This document shows, in pieces, positions 56,530 through 64,000 of a stretch of DNA of 64,000 nt. Made by a program: the position numbers and the translations under genes. The stretch lies in the NCBI RefSeq assembly GCF_004851605.1, contig NZ_CP031093.1, forward strand, positions 3,038,692 through 3,102,691, in the 5' to 3' direction. The stretch is from Hydrocarboniclastica marina (lineage in GTDB: Bacteria > Pseudomonadota > Gammaproteobacteria > Pseudomonadales > Oleiphilaceae). The stretch's first letter is position 1, and every line of letters begins with the position of its first letter. The notes below the pieces were generated by a model. That model had not been told where the DNA came from. It did not search any database and saw nothing but the letters and a program-made list of their open reading frames with translations.

Positions 56530-56951
56530 TGGGACAACCTCGTCTGATCTCGAAAACGCAGTGCATCAATGTTGCTCTGCATGGAATTCGTTGATTCTCC
56601 CAGAGATTCAGAACAAGAGCCACTGGTTGGATGGGGCACTGTGTAAAGACAGGAGGCCACCCGGACTGGGCGCGCTTTCCGTTTCAGGCGCGGTCCGCGG
56701 TCGCCAAAGCACCGCATCAGCAGGATGCTGAGAGATAGGCATGCTGAGCATCAAGGCCCCTAAAAAAATACTCAGCCTGAAAACCCGTCCCGAAGAAATA
56801 ATCCAGCCATTCGAGTTACTGCCCTCACTGGTGATCGGCACTGTCGGAATGCTAGAGCAGGTCCTGGCTGTCCGGACGGGTGCAGACTTCACCCCGGGAA
56901 TATTGGGAGCAGTTTGCGAAACGGAGCGGCGCTCGACTCAGAGGTAGGGAA
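56530..56951. other. Intergenic region flanking the helicase-nuclease gene
   Basis: 422 bases between YtoQ and the end of the DUF2075 gene. Short frames exist on both strands but none has a ribosome site or recognisable product. No attachment-site repeat was seen. Confidence 0.35.
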
Positions 56952-59144
56952 TTATTTATCGATTACGCAAACAAATTGCCCCACCACTCTGTAACGTAGG
57001 GCTTCATCTTCCGTCAGCTCAAGGGGGAGAAAGCTGTCATCGTAGGAATTGGGCTTAAGCTGAATGCGCGTGTGGTGCCATCCAGATTCGTTTTCCGTTT
57101 TGAAGCTCTCGTAGACTTTGACTGTGTATCGGGAGCCCGAATCAGAGTCGACCTTATCGACGCATTCGACAAGCACAGTCTTGCCGTTTCGGCTACCGCC
57201 GCCATCTTGGCGAAACAGACATAGGGCGCCATTGGGTATAACGCGGTTCATGGATTCACCGATTACGTGACAGGCAAACATTCCTTCCCGCAACCTTACA
57301 CTATCAGGTACCGCGACCCATTTGCTGTGTTCGGCCATCTGTACGTCGCTGAAATTGCCCGCAGCTACCTTGAGGTCGAAAACGGGGACCGCGTTGACAT
57401 AGGGTTCGAGTTCCACAACCTTCGCTTCCTCAGTCTCTGCCCCGTCAGGGAGATGAACAGGAATGTGCTGCTTGAGATATTCGCGCAACGCATCATCGCA
57501 GGCATAGACAAAGGTTCCGCGAATACCTCGCAGCATGATCGTCCTGTAGATGTTGATTATGTACTGCTTCAGTTCCGCCGGGTCCTTGATGCCTTGCCCG
57601 CCGGTGCGGTCGTAATAGCTGCCCTTGTCTATCACAACAGCCCGACTATTCGGGTCGTATCGTATCTCTCTGCCGAATATGATACCGGCATAATTGAGGT
57701 CATAACCCTGAGTGGTATGGATACAACCGACTTCCCTATGCGAGCCCTCCTTGTTGATCCAGTCTGTGCTGGTACTGTTCCAGCGGAGCTGAACGTCACC
57801 GATAACAATGTCATAGGCATCATCATCTTTCTTGGACGCCCATGGCCAGGAATACCCCGCAATAAGGCGGGACAGTCCGACCTGTCGTTCCTTCTCATTG
57901 ATGGTGTTGACCATATCACTGAGTGATTCGAACACCTCAAACTCATAGTTCCTAGCGGTAAAGACGGTATCACCGTCAACGCGGCAATTGAGCAGGTTAT
58001 CCACAAACTCCACGTAAGGCTGTCCTGCTTTGACGCGGAACTGAGACAGAAGCTGGTGGGTTACCGAGGTTTCGGCAGACTTGAGGTAACGAAAAACCTC
58101 ATTATCCGCGTCAGAAGGCTTGATGGATTGGCCCTGGTCATAAAAGAAGATGGCTTTATCGGCCTGGTGGCGCACCCAATCCACTTCACTGCAGGTGTGT
58201 TTGTCCATGCCCAGCGCGGTACAGGTCTTGTCAAAGGCACCAAAGTAGGCGCCCAGGTTCTTTCGCTTGCGTAACCGATGGGACTCATCCACCAGCACGA
58301 TATCGTAGGGCTCGCGCGCGAGCTCAGACGGGCTGATAACCATGTCCGGACTAAGACCCGAGACGTGTCTGAAGGCTTTCTTCAGGGTCGTCCGGAACGA
58401 TGTCATAGGTACGACCAGCGCCATTTTGGGTTTCGGCATCGCTTGCCTGAGCCTCGTCAGTAGCGACTGAATCTCGGCCTCTTCTTCCGAGAACTCTCGC
58501 AGATCAATTTGGTGATCTTCCGAATTGAGCAACTTGAACAAAAAGATCGCCAAAACCGACTTGCCTGTTCCGGCGCCTCCCTCTATGACAATGTTTTTTA
58601 CACCCGGGTTCAGTAGCTCATGCATGACGGTGAGCAGCCCCTGGCGCTGATCGAAGGACAGGGATTTATAAGGGGAATACTTGAAAACATCTGAGTTATC
58701 GAGGTGGTCTAGGGTGCGTAAGGCAACACCGTGGGCGATCAACCGGTTCCATACCTCTCGGAACACCTCATCGTATAGAACGTCCCGTTGGTAATAGTTG
58801 TGATCCGTCAGACCCAGATTACCGTTCAGCAGGGTATATTTGCCATCGGCGGCCATATACTTGATCAGCATCGATTCAACATCCAGCGTGGCGGACTTGT
58901 TGAAATACTCACTGGTGATCAAGTGCACGGCGGTGAGCAGTTGCTTCTCATCGTGCTTCAGGTGTGTGCTCATGCGAGCAAGGGTGGCCGTGGTTTCACC
59001 AATGTATGCGCGCAGCTGTTTTTCGTCACTCAGCACGTATACTAAAGGCCAGTTGCCAACGGCGTATGCGTTGTCGCGTATACCTTCCAGGGCTTTCTGG
59101 CTGAACGGGTAGCTATGCACCTCTACCATTGCCGAATAGCTCAT
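56952..59144 (-). CDS. GIY-YIG nuclease, Schlafen-type helicase, S24 peptidase fusion
   Basis: One 730-residue protein with three domains. Residues ~30-100: GIY-YIG nuclease (LVYVL 34-38, YIGE 47-50, R57, catalytic E90 in DVES). Residues ~160-560: SF1-type DUF2075 (Schlafen group 3) helicase with Walker A GGAGTGKS (189-196), Walker B DIVLVDESH (281-289), the GCIHTTQGYDLNYAG motif (473-487) and IYRTIMLRGIRGT (532-544). Residues ~610-730: LexA/S24-like peptidase with Ser in HVIGESMNRVIPNG (S631) and Lys in YTVKVYES (K676). All catalytic residues are present. It overlaps the MazG-like gene by four bases (ATGA). Likely anti-phage or DNA-damage responsive; that role is inference. Confidence 0.85.
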   Translation of the reverse strand: MSYSAMVEVHSYPFSQKALEGIRDNAYAVGNWPLVYVLSDEKQLRAYIGETTATLARMSTHLKHDEKQLLTAVHLITSEYFNKSATLDVESMLIKYMAADGKYTLLNGNLGLTDHNYYQRDVLYDEVFREVWNRLIAHGVALRTLDHLDNSDVFKYSPYKSLSFDQRQGLLTVMHELLNPGVKNIVIEGGAGTGKSVLAIFLFKLLNSEDHQIDLREFSEEEAEIQSLLTRLRQAMPKPKMALVVPMTSFRTTLKKAFRHVSGLSPDMVISPSELAREPYDIVLVDESHRLRKRKNLGAYFGAFDKTCTALGMDKHTCSEVDWVRHQADKAIFFYDQGQSIKPSDADNEVFRYLKSAETSVTHQLLSQFRVKAGQPYVEFVDNLLNCRVDGDTVFTARNYEFEVFESLSDMVNTINEKERQVGLSRLIAGYSWPWASKKDDDAYDIVIGDVQLRWNSTSTDWINKEGSHREVGCIHTTQGYDLNYAGIIFGREIRYDPNSRAVVIDKGSYYDRTGGQGIKDPAELKQYIINIYRTIMLRGIRGTFVYACDDALREYLKQHIPVHLPDGAETEEAKVVELEPYVNAVPVFDLKVAAGNFSDVQMAEHSKWVAVPDSVRLREGMFACHVIGESMNRVIPNGALCLFRQDGGGSRNGKTVLVECVDKVDSDSGSRYTVKVYESFKTENESGWHHTRIQLKPNSYDDSFLPLELTEDEALRYRVVGQFVCVIDK

Positions 59145-59461
59145 AGTTCGGTGTACTTCTTCGCCGTGCCCTTGGCCTTGCTGACGGGATACCTCTGTTC
59201 GTTTAACTCGATCTTGTCGAGAACAATCTTTTCAACATCTAGATCGTAGCTGTCTGCCAGCAGCAGCGCGTAGGCAATAACGTCTGCCAGCTCCTCCTTT
59301 ACCTTGTCCACATCCGCTTGTTCTGGTGACTTCCAGAGGAATAGTTCCAGCAATTCCGCAGCTTCAATACTGAGGGCCAGCGAAAGGTCCTTTGGATTAT
59401 GGAACTGTTTCCATTCCCTGTCGTCCCGGAACTGACGCAGTCGGGCAATAGCCTTATTCAT
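59141..59461 (-). CDS. MazG-like nucleotide pyrophosphohydrolase
   Basis: All-alpha NTP pyrophosphatase of 106 residues, like RS21-C6/DCTPP1. WKQFHNPKDLSLALSIEAAELLELFLWK (about 17-44) and KVKEELADVIAYALLLAD (about 53-70) supply the acidic EExxE and ExxD metal site, followed by the family end YPVSKAKGTAKKYTEL. Related enzymes clear (d)NTPs such as dCTP analogues. GAGAGG seven bases before the ATG. Its stop overlaps the start of the GIY-YIG/helicase/S24 gene, so the two are made together. Confidence 0.92.
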   Translation of the reverse strand: MNKAIARLRQFRDDREWKQFHNPKDLSLALSIEAAELLELFLWKSPEQADVDKVKEELADVIAYALLLADSYDLDVEKIVLDKIELNEQRYPVSKAKGTAKKYTEL

Positions 59462-59708
59462 TTGAATACCTCTCGCTTTGGCATATTAACGTGCTCGCTT
59501 CGCTCATAGAACTGGCCCGTATGACTAGCCCTCGACAGCCTCATGCCAGAACATTAACAGACTCATCAAGGCCGCATGAGACCACTTCCCCCCGGTTTGA
59601 TCGCAAGATAAATCTGGCGCTTTCGCATTGTCGCGCAGAGCACTGTAGAGACCCTGGCGTTTTGGGCAAACTCAGCATTGGTACCGCCTATTTCAATTCT
59701 TGCTGATT

Positions 59709-60815
59709 TCAGCGGTAGGGTTGGAGCTCGTTGCTGTCGCTGGTCATCAGGCGCAGCAGCCGCGGATTGAGGAAGAGCTTTTCATTGCCTGCCGTTTTCT
59801 CCTGCAATACGCCAATCTCGACCAATTGTTTCAAGTAGTTGGAAGCTGTCTGCCGTTTGGCGATGTCTTTTTCTACCAAGTTACTGATGCGGCAATAGGG
59901 CTGCTCAAAAATGGTCTGGACCAATTCGTGGCTGTACATCTTGGGCAGCTCATTCCTGACATAGTCTTCTGTTTGGGTAATCAGCTTTCGCATAGCGGTG
60001 ATTTTCGCGCAGGTCCAGGACGATACCTGTTCCACACCATTGAGCATAAAGATAATCCACTCCTCCCACTCTCCGGTGCGGGTGACCTGAGTCAGCAATC
60101 GATAGTAATCATTTTTGTGCTGAACAATGTAACGGCTCAGGTAAAGAATGGGCAGCGTCACTAGCCGTTGCTCGATCAGGTACAGCACGTTGACTATGCG
60201 ACCGGTGCGGCCATTACCGTCGTGGAACGGATGAATGGCTTCGAACTGGTAATGGCTGATGGCCATTTTGATTAACGGATCTGTGTCATCGTCTGAATGC
60301 AGATAGTTTTCCCAGTTTGTGAGCAGGTTTCGAATCACCTCTTCGCCGCTAGGCGGGGTATAAATGGTCTCACCAGATGCTTGATTGCCGATGATGGTGC
60401 CGGGTACTTTCCGGACGTCCATCTCTACGCCTTTTAGAGTGCCGCATATCTCCACCGCAGCACTGGTGCAAAGTGGCTTTCTCTGCAGCTGCAGGGAGCC
60501 CTCGTACAGTGCGGTACGGTACCGCAGCGCTTCTTTGGTTGCGGGATCGGCTCCTTGATCTTCCTGTGAGTACCGGAAGAGCTTGTCAGTAGTGGTAACG
60601 ATATTTTCGATCTCAGAACTGTCCTTGGCTTCCAGCAGTGGTAGCAGATTAATGAGAAGAGACTGGTTGGGGATCAGTTCTCCAGCCTGTTTCAGTTCAG
60701 CGAGAGCGGCACGGGCTGGTATGCAGGCTTTGAGAATGTTCAGAGTTTCCGTCAACTCTTTAGCAGGCGGAAGCGGTGGTAACTGGTTATAGGGCTGATC
60801 CGATCGCCAGGCCAT
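59709..60815 (-). CDS. Fic-family AMPylase, class II (SoFic-like)
   Basis: Fic enzyme of 368 residues that transfers AMP (or another group) to protein hydroxyls. Catalytic motif HPFHDGNGRTGR at 195-206 (H195). The inhibitory motif SSEIEN at 66-71 (E70) lies N-terminal, which makes it class II, self-inhibited. A C-terminal winged helix (about 300-365, with IFEQPYCRISNLVEKDIAKRQTASNYLKQL) follows. Whole-length text, e.g. ILKACIPARAALAELKQAGEL, resembles Shewanella SoFic closely. The ribosome site is weak (AAAGGA). A 14-bp palindrome lies 21 bases upstream and may be an operator. Confidence 0.93.
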   Translation of the reverse strand: MAWRSDQPYNQLPPLPPAKELTETLNILKACIPARAALAELKQAGELIPNQSLLINLLPLLEAKDSSEIENIVTTTDKLFRYSQEDQGADPATKEALRYRTALYEGSLQLQRKPLCTSAAVEICGTLKGVEMDVRKVPGTIIGNQASGETIYTPPSGEEVIRNLLTNWENYLHSDDDTDPLIKMAISHYQFEAIHPFHDGNGRTGRIVNVLYLIEQRLVTLPILYLSRYIVQHKNDYYRLLTQVTRTGEWEEWIIFMLNGVEQVSSWTCAKITAMRKLITQTEDYVRNELPKMYSHELVQTIFEQPYCRISNLVEKDIAKRQTASNYLKQLVEIGVLQEKTAGNEKLFLNPRLLRLMTSDSNELQPYR

Positions 60816-60835
60816 GTTTAAATTCCTTTAAAATT

Positions 60836-60849
60836 TCGACATATGTCGA
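60836..60849. promoter_or_regulatory. Palindrome upstream of fic, candidate operator
   Basis: TCGACATATGTCGA, a perfect 14-bp palindrome, 21 bases before the fic ATG. Half sites TATGTCGA recur at 60894-60901 and 60934-60941. The winged helix at the Fic C-terminus could bind here; this is inference. Confidence 0.45.
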
Positions 60850-61346
60850 CGCTTCACGCAGTCTATGTTTATGCGGTAAACATCGCAACGACCTATGTCG
60901 AAAAAACTGGAAAAAATCGACAGAGGCTAAAACTATGTCGATACAGTAAACAGCGTCCTTACGCACCGCGATGCGGCCACATTGCCTCATCCAAGCTCAT
61001 CCAGCACCGTACGCAGCTGTTTCCCCAGAGCCTGTCCATCTGTTCTGCGCCGTCTTCAGCGTTGCCGGACATCCTCATCCCTGCCTCCAGCGGATACAAC
61101 GCTGATAAATCAACGCGACCGATGACTCAACCATAGCGCTAGTCATCCCAGCCTCTGGAGAAAGCATTGAGACGTCGGCCTTGGTGGAGCCGGCAGGCCT
61201 GCGGTGGCTGGAGCTCCGCCCAGCCTCTTCAACAGACAAACTGCGATCCCCGTCTCGATATAAAAACACCCCCCATGGGAGACTCAACACAACTGTCCTC
61301 AAGCGGCAGTGCGAACAAAAACAATAATCTGCAACGAGGCTAACCC
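60850..61346. other. Intergenic region between fic and the esterase gene
   Basis: About 500 bases between divergent genes. Two imperfect direct repeats of ~23 bp (CTATGTTTATGCGGTAAACATCG at 60863 and CTATGTCGATACAGTAAACAGCG at 60933) lie on the fic side. GAGG at 61335-61338 is the ribosome site of the next gene. No gene supported. Confidence 0.4.
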
Positions 61347-62744
61347 GTGAAACTCAGTTCACTCAACCGACTGTTTTATCTATCCCTATTACTAGCGCTG
61401 CCCGTGATGGCCCAGGCGGAGATCGGCGATTACGGCACTTTCAAAACCCTGCGCAATCTTATCTCTCCGCCTTCTGCTGACCACCCTGTTACACCGGCTG
61501 ACCGCCAGGGCGACTACCCTCTGATCTCCAACCCCGATGGGTTCGAAGACGGTTTCAAGCCGGGTAAATATCGTGCGTGGCAGACGGTGCAACTGGCGCC
61601 GGAGACCGGCGCGGTGTGCGGTAACGGTTCCGAGTACAAGTTCTTCGTCAACCGGGTGCCGAATACCACGAACACGATGGTTTACTTCCAGGGTGGCGGT
61701 GCGTGCTGGGATTACCCCAGCTGTACGGGCCAAACGGGCATTCGCGGAGCCGCGAATCCTAATGGCATTCCTGACGACTACATGACCCTGGCAAATCCCA
61801 GTTCGACTTTGATGAGCCCGTTTATCGTGCGCCTGCATCCCTGGAGCCGGGTCAAGACCCAGAACTGGAACATGGTGTTCGTGCCCTACTGTACCGGCGA
61901 TATATTCTCGGGCGACAAGGTCGCGGTTTATGAGGATGAGACCGGGGAGAATGAGCCGCTGGTCTGGCACCACAACGGTATTCGCAATACACGGGCCGTC
62001 GTCGCCTGGCTGAGAGACAACATGCCCCAGCCGGGCCAGATGCTGTCCACCGGGTGCAGTGCCGGCGGTGTTGGCAGTTTCACCAACTACTACCCGCTAC
62101 GGAACGATCTGGCGCCTAAGCGCGGCTACCTGATCAATGACTCTGGCCCCATCTTTGACGCGCCTCGCGACGGTGATGCCTCGGAGTATCCATCTGCGCC
62201 GCTGCACACCAAAATACACGATGCCTGGGGACTGGATGGCGCCAACGGGCCGCTGGAATATCTGGATGAGCATGTGCCCGGGGTGGAACTGGATAACCTG
62301 GGCAGCCTGTATGCCGCACTGGCAACCCATTTCCCTGGGGACCGGATGGGACACACGCACTTCTGGAAAGACCTGAACTACTCGGCCTATTCCTACGAGC
62401 GTTTCCACGAAGACACGGCCAATGCACCGGATCAGGAAACCCTGGAAGCGCAGCTTCACCAGCGCTGGGAGAAAGATACCACTCGATTGACGCAGACGCT
62501 TTCAGGTCTGGATAACTTCGGCTATTACCTGCCGCAGTTCCGCGACATCAACGAGAGCCACTGCACCAGCATTATCGAGTTCGCCAATGCGGACATTCAG
62601 GAGCAGGGGCTGGACCTGGAAGACTTCATCAATAACGTCCTGAACGGCTCGGGCTCGGTGATGCAGGCTTCGGAGTCGAGCCCCGAGGCCGACTACAACA
62701 AGCCGTTTAATCCGCTGTACTGGGCATTGGGTGGAGTTCTCTAG
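61347..62744 (+). CDS. Secreted pectinacetylesterase-like hydrolase
   Basis: Exported serine hydrolase of 465 residues. Signal peptide about 1-24 (FYLSLLLALPVMAQA). YFQGGGACWDYPSCTGQTG (about 113-131) gives the oxyanion region, and STGCSAGGVGSFTNYYPLR (about 234-252) the nucleophile serine. HCTSIIEFA (about 398) supplies the likely histidine. This is the pattern of the pectinacetylesterase/Notum group; bacterial members are often annotated vtpJ-therm. Starts with GTG seven bases after GAGG. The next gene on the other strand resembles a lipase foldase, which could fold this enzyme or another. Substrate unknown. Confidence 0.82.
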   Translation: MKLSSLNRLFYLSLLLALPVMAQAEIGDYGTFKTLRNLISPPSADHPVTPADRQGDYPLISNPDGFEDGFKPGKYRAWQTVQLAPETGAVCGNGSEYKFFVNRVPNTTNTMVYFQGGGACWDYPSCTGQTGIRGAANPNGIPDDYMTLANPSSTLMSPFIVRLHPWSRVKTQNWNMVFVPYCTGDIFSGDKVAVYEDETGENEPLVWHHNGIRNTRAVVAWLRDNMPQPGQMLSTGCSAGGVGSFTNYYPLRNDLAPKRGYLINDSGPIFDAPRDGDASEYPSAPLHTKIHDAWGLDGANGPLEYLDEHVPGVELDNLGSLYAALATHFPGDRMGHTHFWKDLNYSAYSYERFHEDTANAPDQETLEAQLHQRWEKDTTRLTQTLSGLDNFGYYLPQFRDINESHCTSIIEFANADIQEQGLDLEDFINNVLNGSGSVMQASESSPEADYNKPFNPLYWALGGVL

Positions 62745-62779
62745 AGCCCTCTTCACTCTCTAAGCTCTACAATGGGGTC

Positions 62780-62815
62780 GCGCCCTCGACATGGCTAACG
62801 CTATGGCGAGGGCGC
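62780..62815. terminator. Long hairpin between converging genes
   Basis: GCGCCCTCG and CGAGGGCGC pair across an 18-base loop. It overlaps the last codons of the minus-strand gene. May terminate the esterase message. Confidence 0.4.
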
Positions 62816-63463
62816 AGTGCCCGCCTTGCGGGCCTCGATCCGTGCTTCCAGCAGGCGCTCACGCAAGTATTCGCTCTGCGTCTGTCCCCCCGGTATTTCA
62901 TCCATCGCCATGACCTCATCAACAATGTCAGCTTCGCGCTGCTTGTAGTGCTCAAACACGGGGTTCGGCCTGTTCTGCCACTCATCCATTCCCCGCTCGG
63001 CTCTCTCCTTATAATCGGCAAGCAGCTCGCTCGTTGCCTTCTCGGCCGCCACCGCATCCGGCTCCCCGATCCGCACCAGCGCCAGTCGCAAAGTGAGCGC
63101 CTCCGCTGCGCTGACCTTGCCCACTTCCTCGTACTGGACCACTTCGTCGGCTAGCGCTTTGGCCTGTTCCTGCCGCTCTGATTCGGTCAGTTCGCTCGCC
63201 CCATCAAAGAAAGACCTCACCCGGTGCTGAAAGTCCAGTTCCCGCTCAAAAGCAGCGAACTCGGGCGACTCCAGCATGGCTATCTGGTCGGGTGTCACGG
63301 GCGCTGTATCTTCCGGAGTCGCGGTTGGTGATAAGTTCGGCTGAGCCGGCGAGGTATGGGTCACAGAGGTTTTATCCGGACTCGGCTCAGACGGCAACAG
63401 CGCGAAGAAAACCCCACCAGCAAGCGCCGCTCCAGCTAATAGCCACCGATATGTTTTAACCAT
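62801..63463 (-). CDS. Lipase-chaperone-like membrane-anchored protein
   Basis: 220 residues: an N-terminal membrane anchor (WLLAGAALAGGVFFALLP, about 6-23), a Pro/Thr/Ser-rich spacer (about 25-58) and a helical, charged domain. LDFQHRVRSFFDGASELTESERQEQ (about 76-100) recalls the RxxFDY(F/C)LSA motif of lipase foldases (LifO). The domain is shorter than the usual ~280-residue foldase, and the DY step is FDG here, so the family call is tentative. It converges on the secreted esterase gene. Confidence 0.6.
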   Translation of the reverse strand: MVKTYRWLLAGAALAGGVFFALLPSEPSPDKTSVTHTSPAQPNLSPTATPEDTAPVTPDQIAMLESPEFAAFERELDFQHRVRSFFDGASELTESERQEQAKALADEVVQYEEVGKVSAAEALTLRLALVRIGEPDAVAAEKATSELLADYKERAERGMDEWQNRPNPVFEHYKQREADIVDEVMAMDEIPGGQTQSEYLRERLLEARIEARKAGTAPSP

Positions 63464-63752
63464 GTATCGTTACCGCTCTTTTGACTGTGTCCCATCATAC
63501 GCCGGACAGCCATCAGCTTCGTGAACAGGACCCCAGACGAGGTGCAATGACTTCACATCGCTTTCCTATCTATGGGATAGAATAGCTAGGACCCGGCAAT
63601 CCTCAGAACATTCTCTATATGCAGTTTTTCGCCGATACAGTCATGCACAAAATCATGTACTAAAACTCTTACAGGAATTCGATGATTGAGGTAATGGCCG
63701 GAAAACAGACACCGTTTGCCCTTTCCGCGCTCATGCCTCAATACACATACTC

Positions 63753-64000
63753 ATGAAAATAACCAGAAAGCACCTCGACGACGCTGCGGAAAAGCAGATC
63801 ATCACCGCCGGGCAAGCCGAGGCGCTGCATGCCTATCTCGCAGCTCTGCCAACTACCGGCCCGACCTTCAACTTCACGAACCTGCTCTACTATCTCGGCG
63901 GCCTGATTGCGATTGGCGCTATGACGCTCTTTATGACGCTGGGGTGGGAGTCCTTCGGGGGCTGGGGGATATTCTTTATTGCGCTGGCCTATGCAGGTGT
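63753..64000 (+). CDS. DUF2157 membrane protein (partial, start only)
   Basis: First 82 codons of a gene that runs out of the window. MKITRKHLDDAAEKQIITAGQAEALHAYL is followed by a hydrophobic segment YYLGGLIAIGAMTLFMTLGW and another, WGIFFIALAYAG. This order (helical cytoplasmic start, then many helices) fits DUF2157 membrane proteins of unknown function. The ATG at 63753 lacks a strong ribosome site. Confidence 0.7.
   Translation, partial: MKITRKHLDDAAEKQIITAGQAEALHAYLAALPTTGPTFNFTNLLYYLGGLIAIGAMTLFMTLGWESFGGWGIFFIALAYAG

Overview
The window reads as a stretch of gammaproteobacterial chromosome, most likely Marinobacter or a close relative. The grounds are inferential: moderately GC-rich DNA, Pseudomonas-like gene order (dapB-carA-carB-greA; recN/fur/bamE/rnfH/ratA/smpB next to ssrA), a SUF-only iron-sulfur operon, a wax ester synthase (WS/DGAT) gene, and a tmRNA tag reading ANDDNYALAA. 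Most of the window is conserved housekeeping sequence. The last 15 kb is more accessory.

Layout. 1-5.0 kb: end of sufB, then sufC-sufD-sufS-sufA-sufT-sufE. 5.1-6.0 kb: three copies of a ~225-bp dispersed repeat, one of them inverted. 6.0-10.4 kb (minus): aceE-aceF. 10.9-14.4 kb: the chaperone-thioredoxin CnoX (minus, with a possible sigma-32 promoter) diverging from an AsrA-like Lon protease. 14.8-20.7 kb: a MarR regulator and the branched-chain amino-acid transporter livJHMGF, with two strong hairpins between livJ and livH. 20.9-24.2 kb: DUF3015, DUF4105 (Lnb-like) and a lipoprotein hydrolase. 24.2-34.4 kb (minus): grpE-dnaK-dnaJ, dapB, carA-carB, greA. 34.5-42.9 kb: recN with a LexA box back to back with a consensus sigma-32 promoter for grpE, then fur, bamE, rnfH-ratA, a sodium symporter, smpB, WS/DGAT and ssrA. 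43.2-46.5 kb (minus): a substrate-binding protein, ABC permease and amidase, with no ATPase. 47.3-50.1 kb: a diguanylate cyclase and a secreted PRC-barrel protein.

50.2-56.5 kb carries a run of phosphoesterase and nucleotide-related genes: an endonuclease/exonuclease/phosphatase-fold membrane protein, a small secreted EF-hand protein, a PhoD-like phosphatase, a metazoan-style calcium-dependent apyrase (CANT1 family), a periplasmic histidine phosphatase and a YtoQ protein. 57.0-60.8 kb is the strongest candidate for an under-described system. One 730-residue protein combines a GIY-YIG nuclease, a Schlafen-type (DUF2075) helicase and a LexA-like S24 peptidase. It is translationally coupled to a MazG-like nucleotide pyrophosphohydrolase and followed upstream by a class II Fic enzyme close to Shewanella SoFic. 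61.3-64.0 kb: a secreted pectinacetylesterase-like hydrolase, a membrane-anchored lipase-chaperone-like protein, and the start of a DUF2157 membrane protein.

Functionally the core genes are protein quality control (grpE/dnaK/dnaJ, Lon, CnoX, tmRNA/SmpB), Fe-S assembly, pyruvate oxidation, carbamoyl phosphate/lysine synthesis and amino-acid import. Predicted heat-shock promoters at grpE, cnoX and ssrA suggest that part of the quality-control set is co-regulated. No CRISPR array, tRNA, rRNA, insertion sequence or integrase was recognised.
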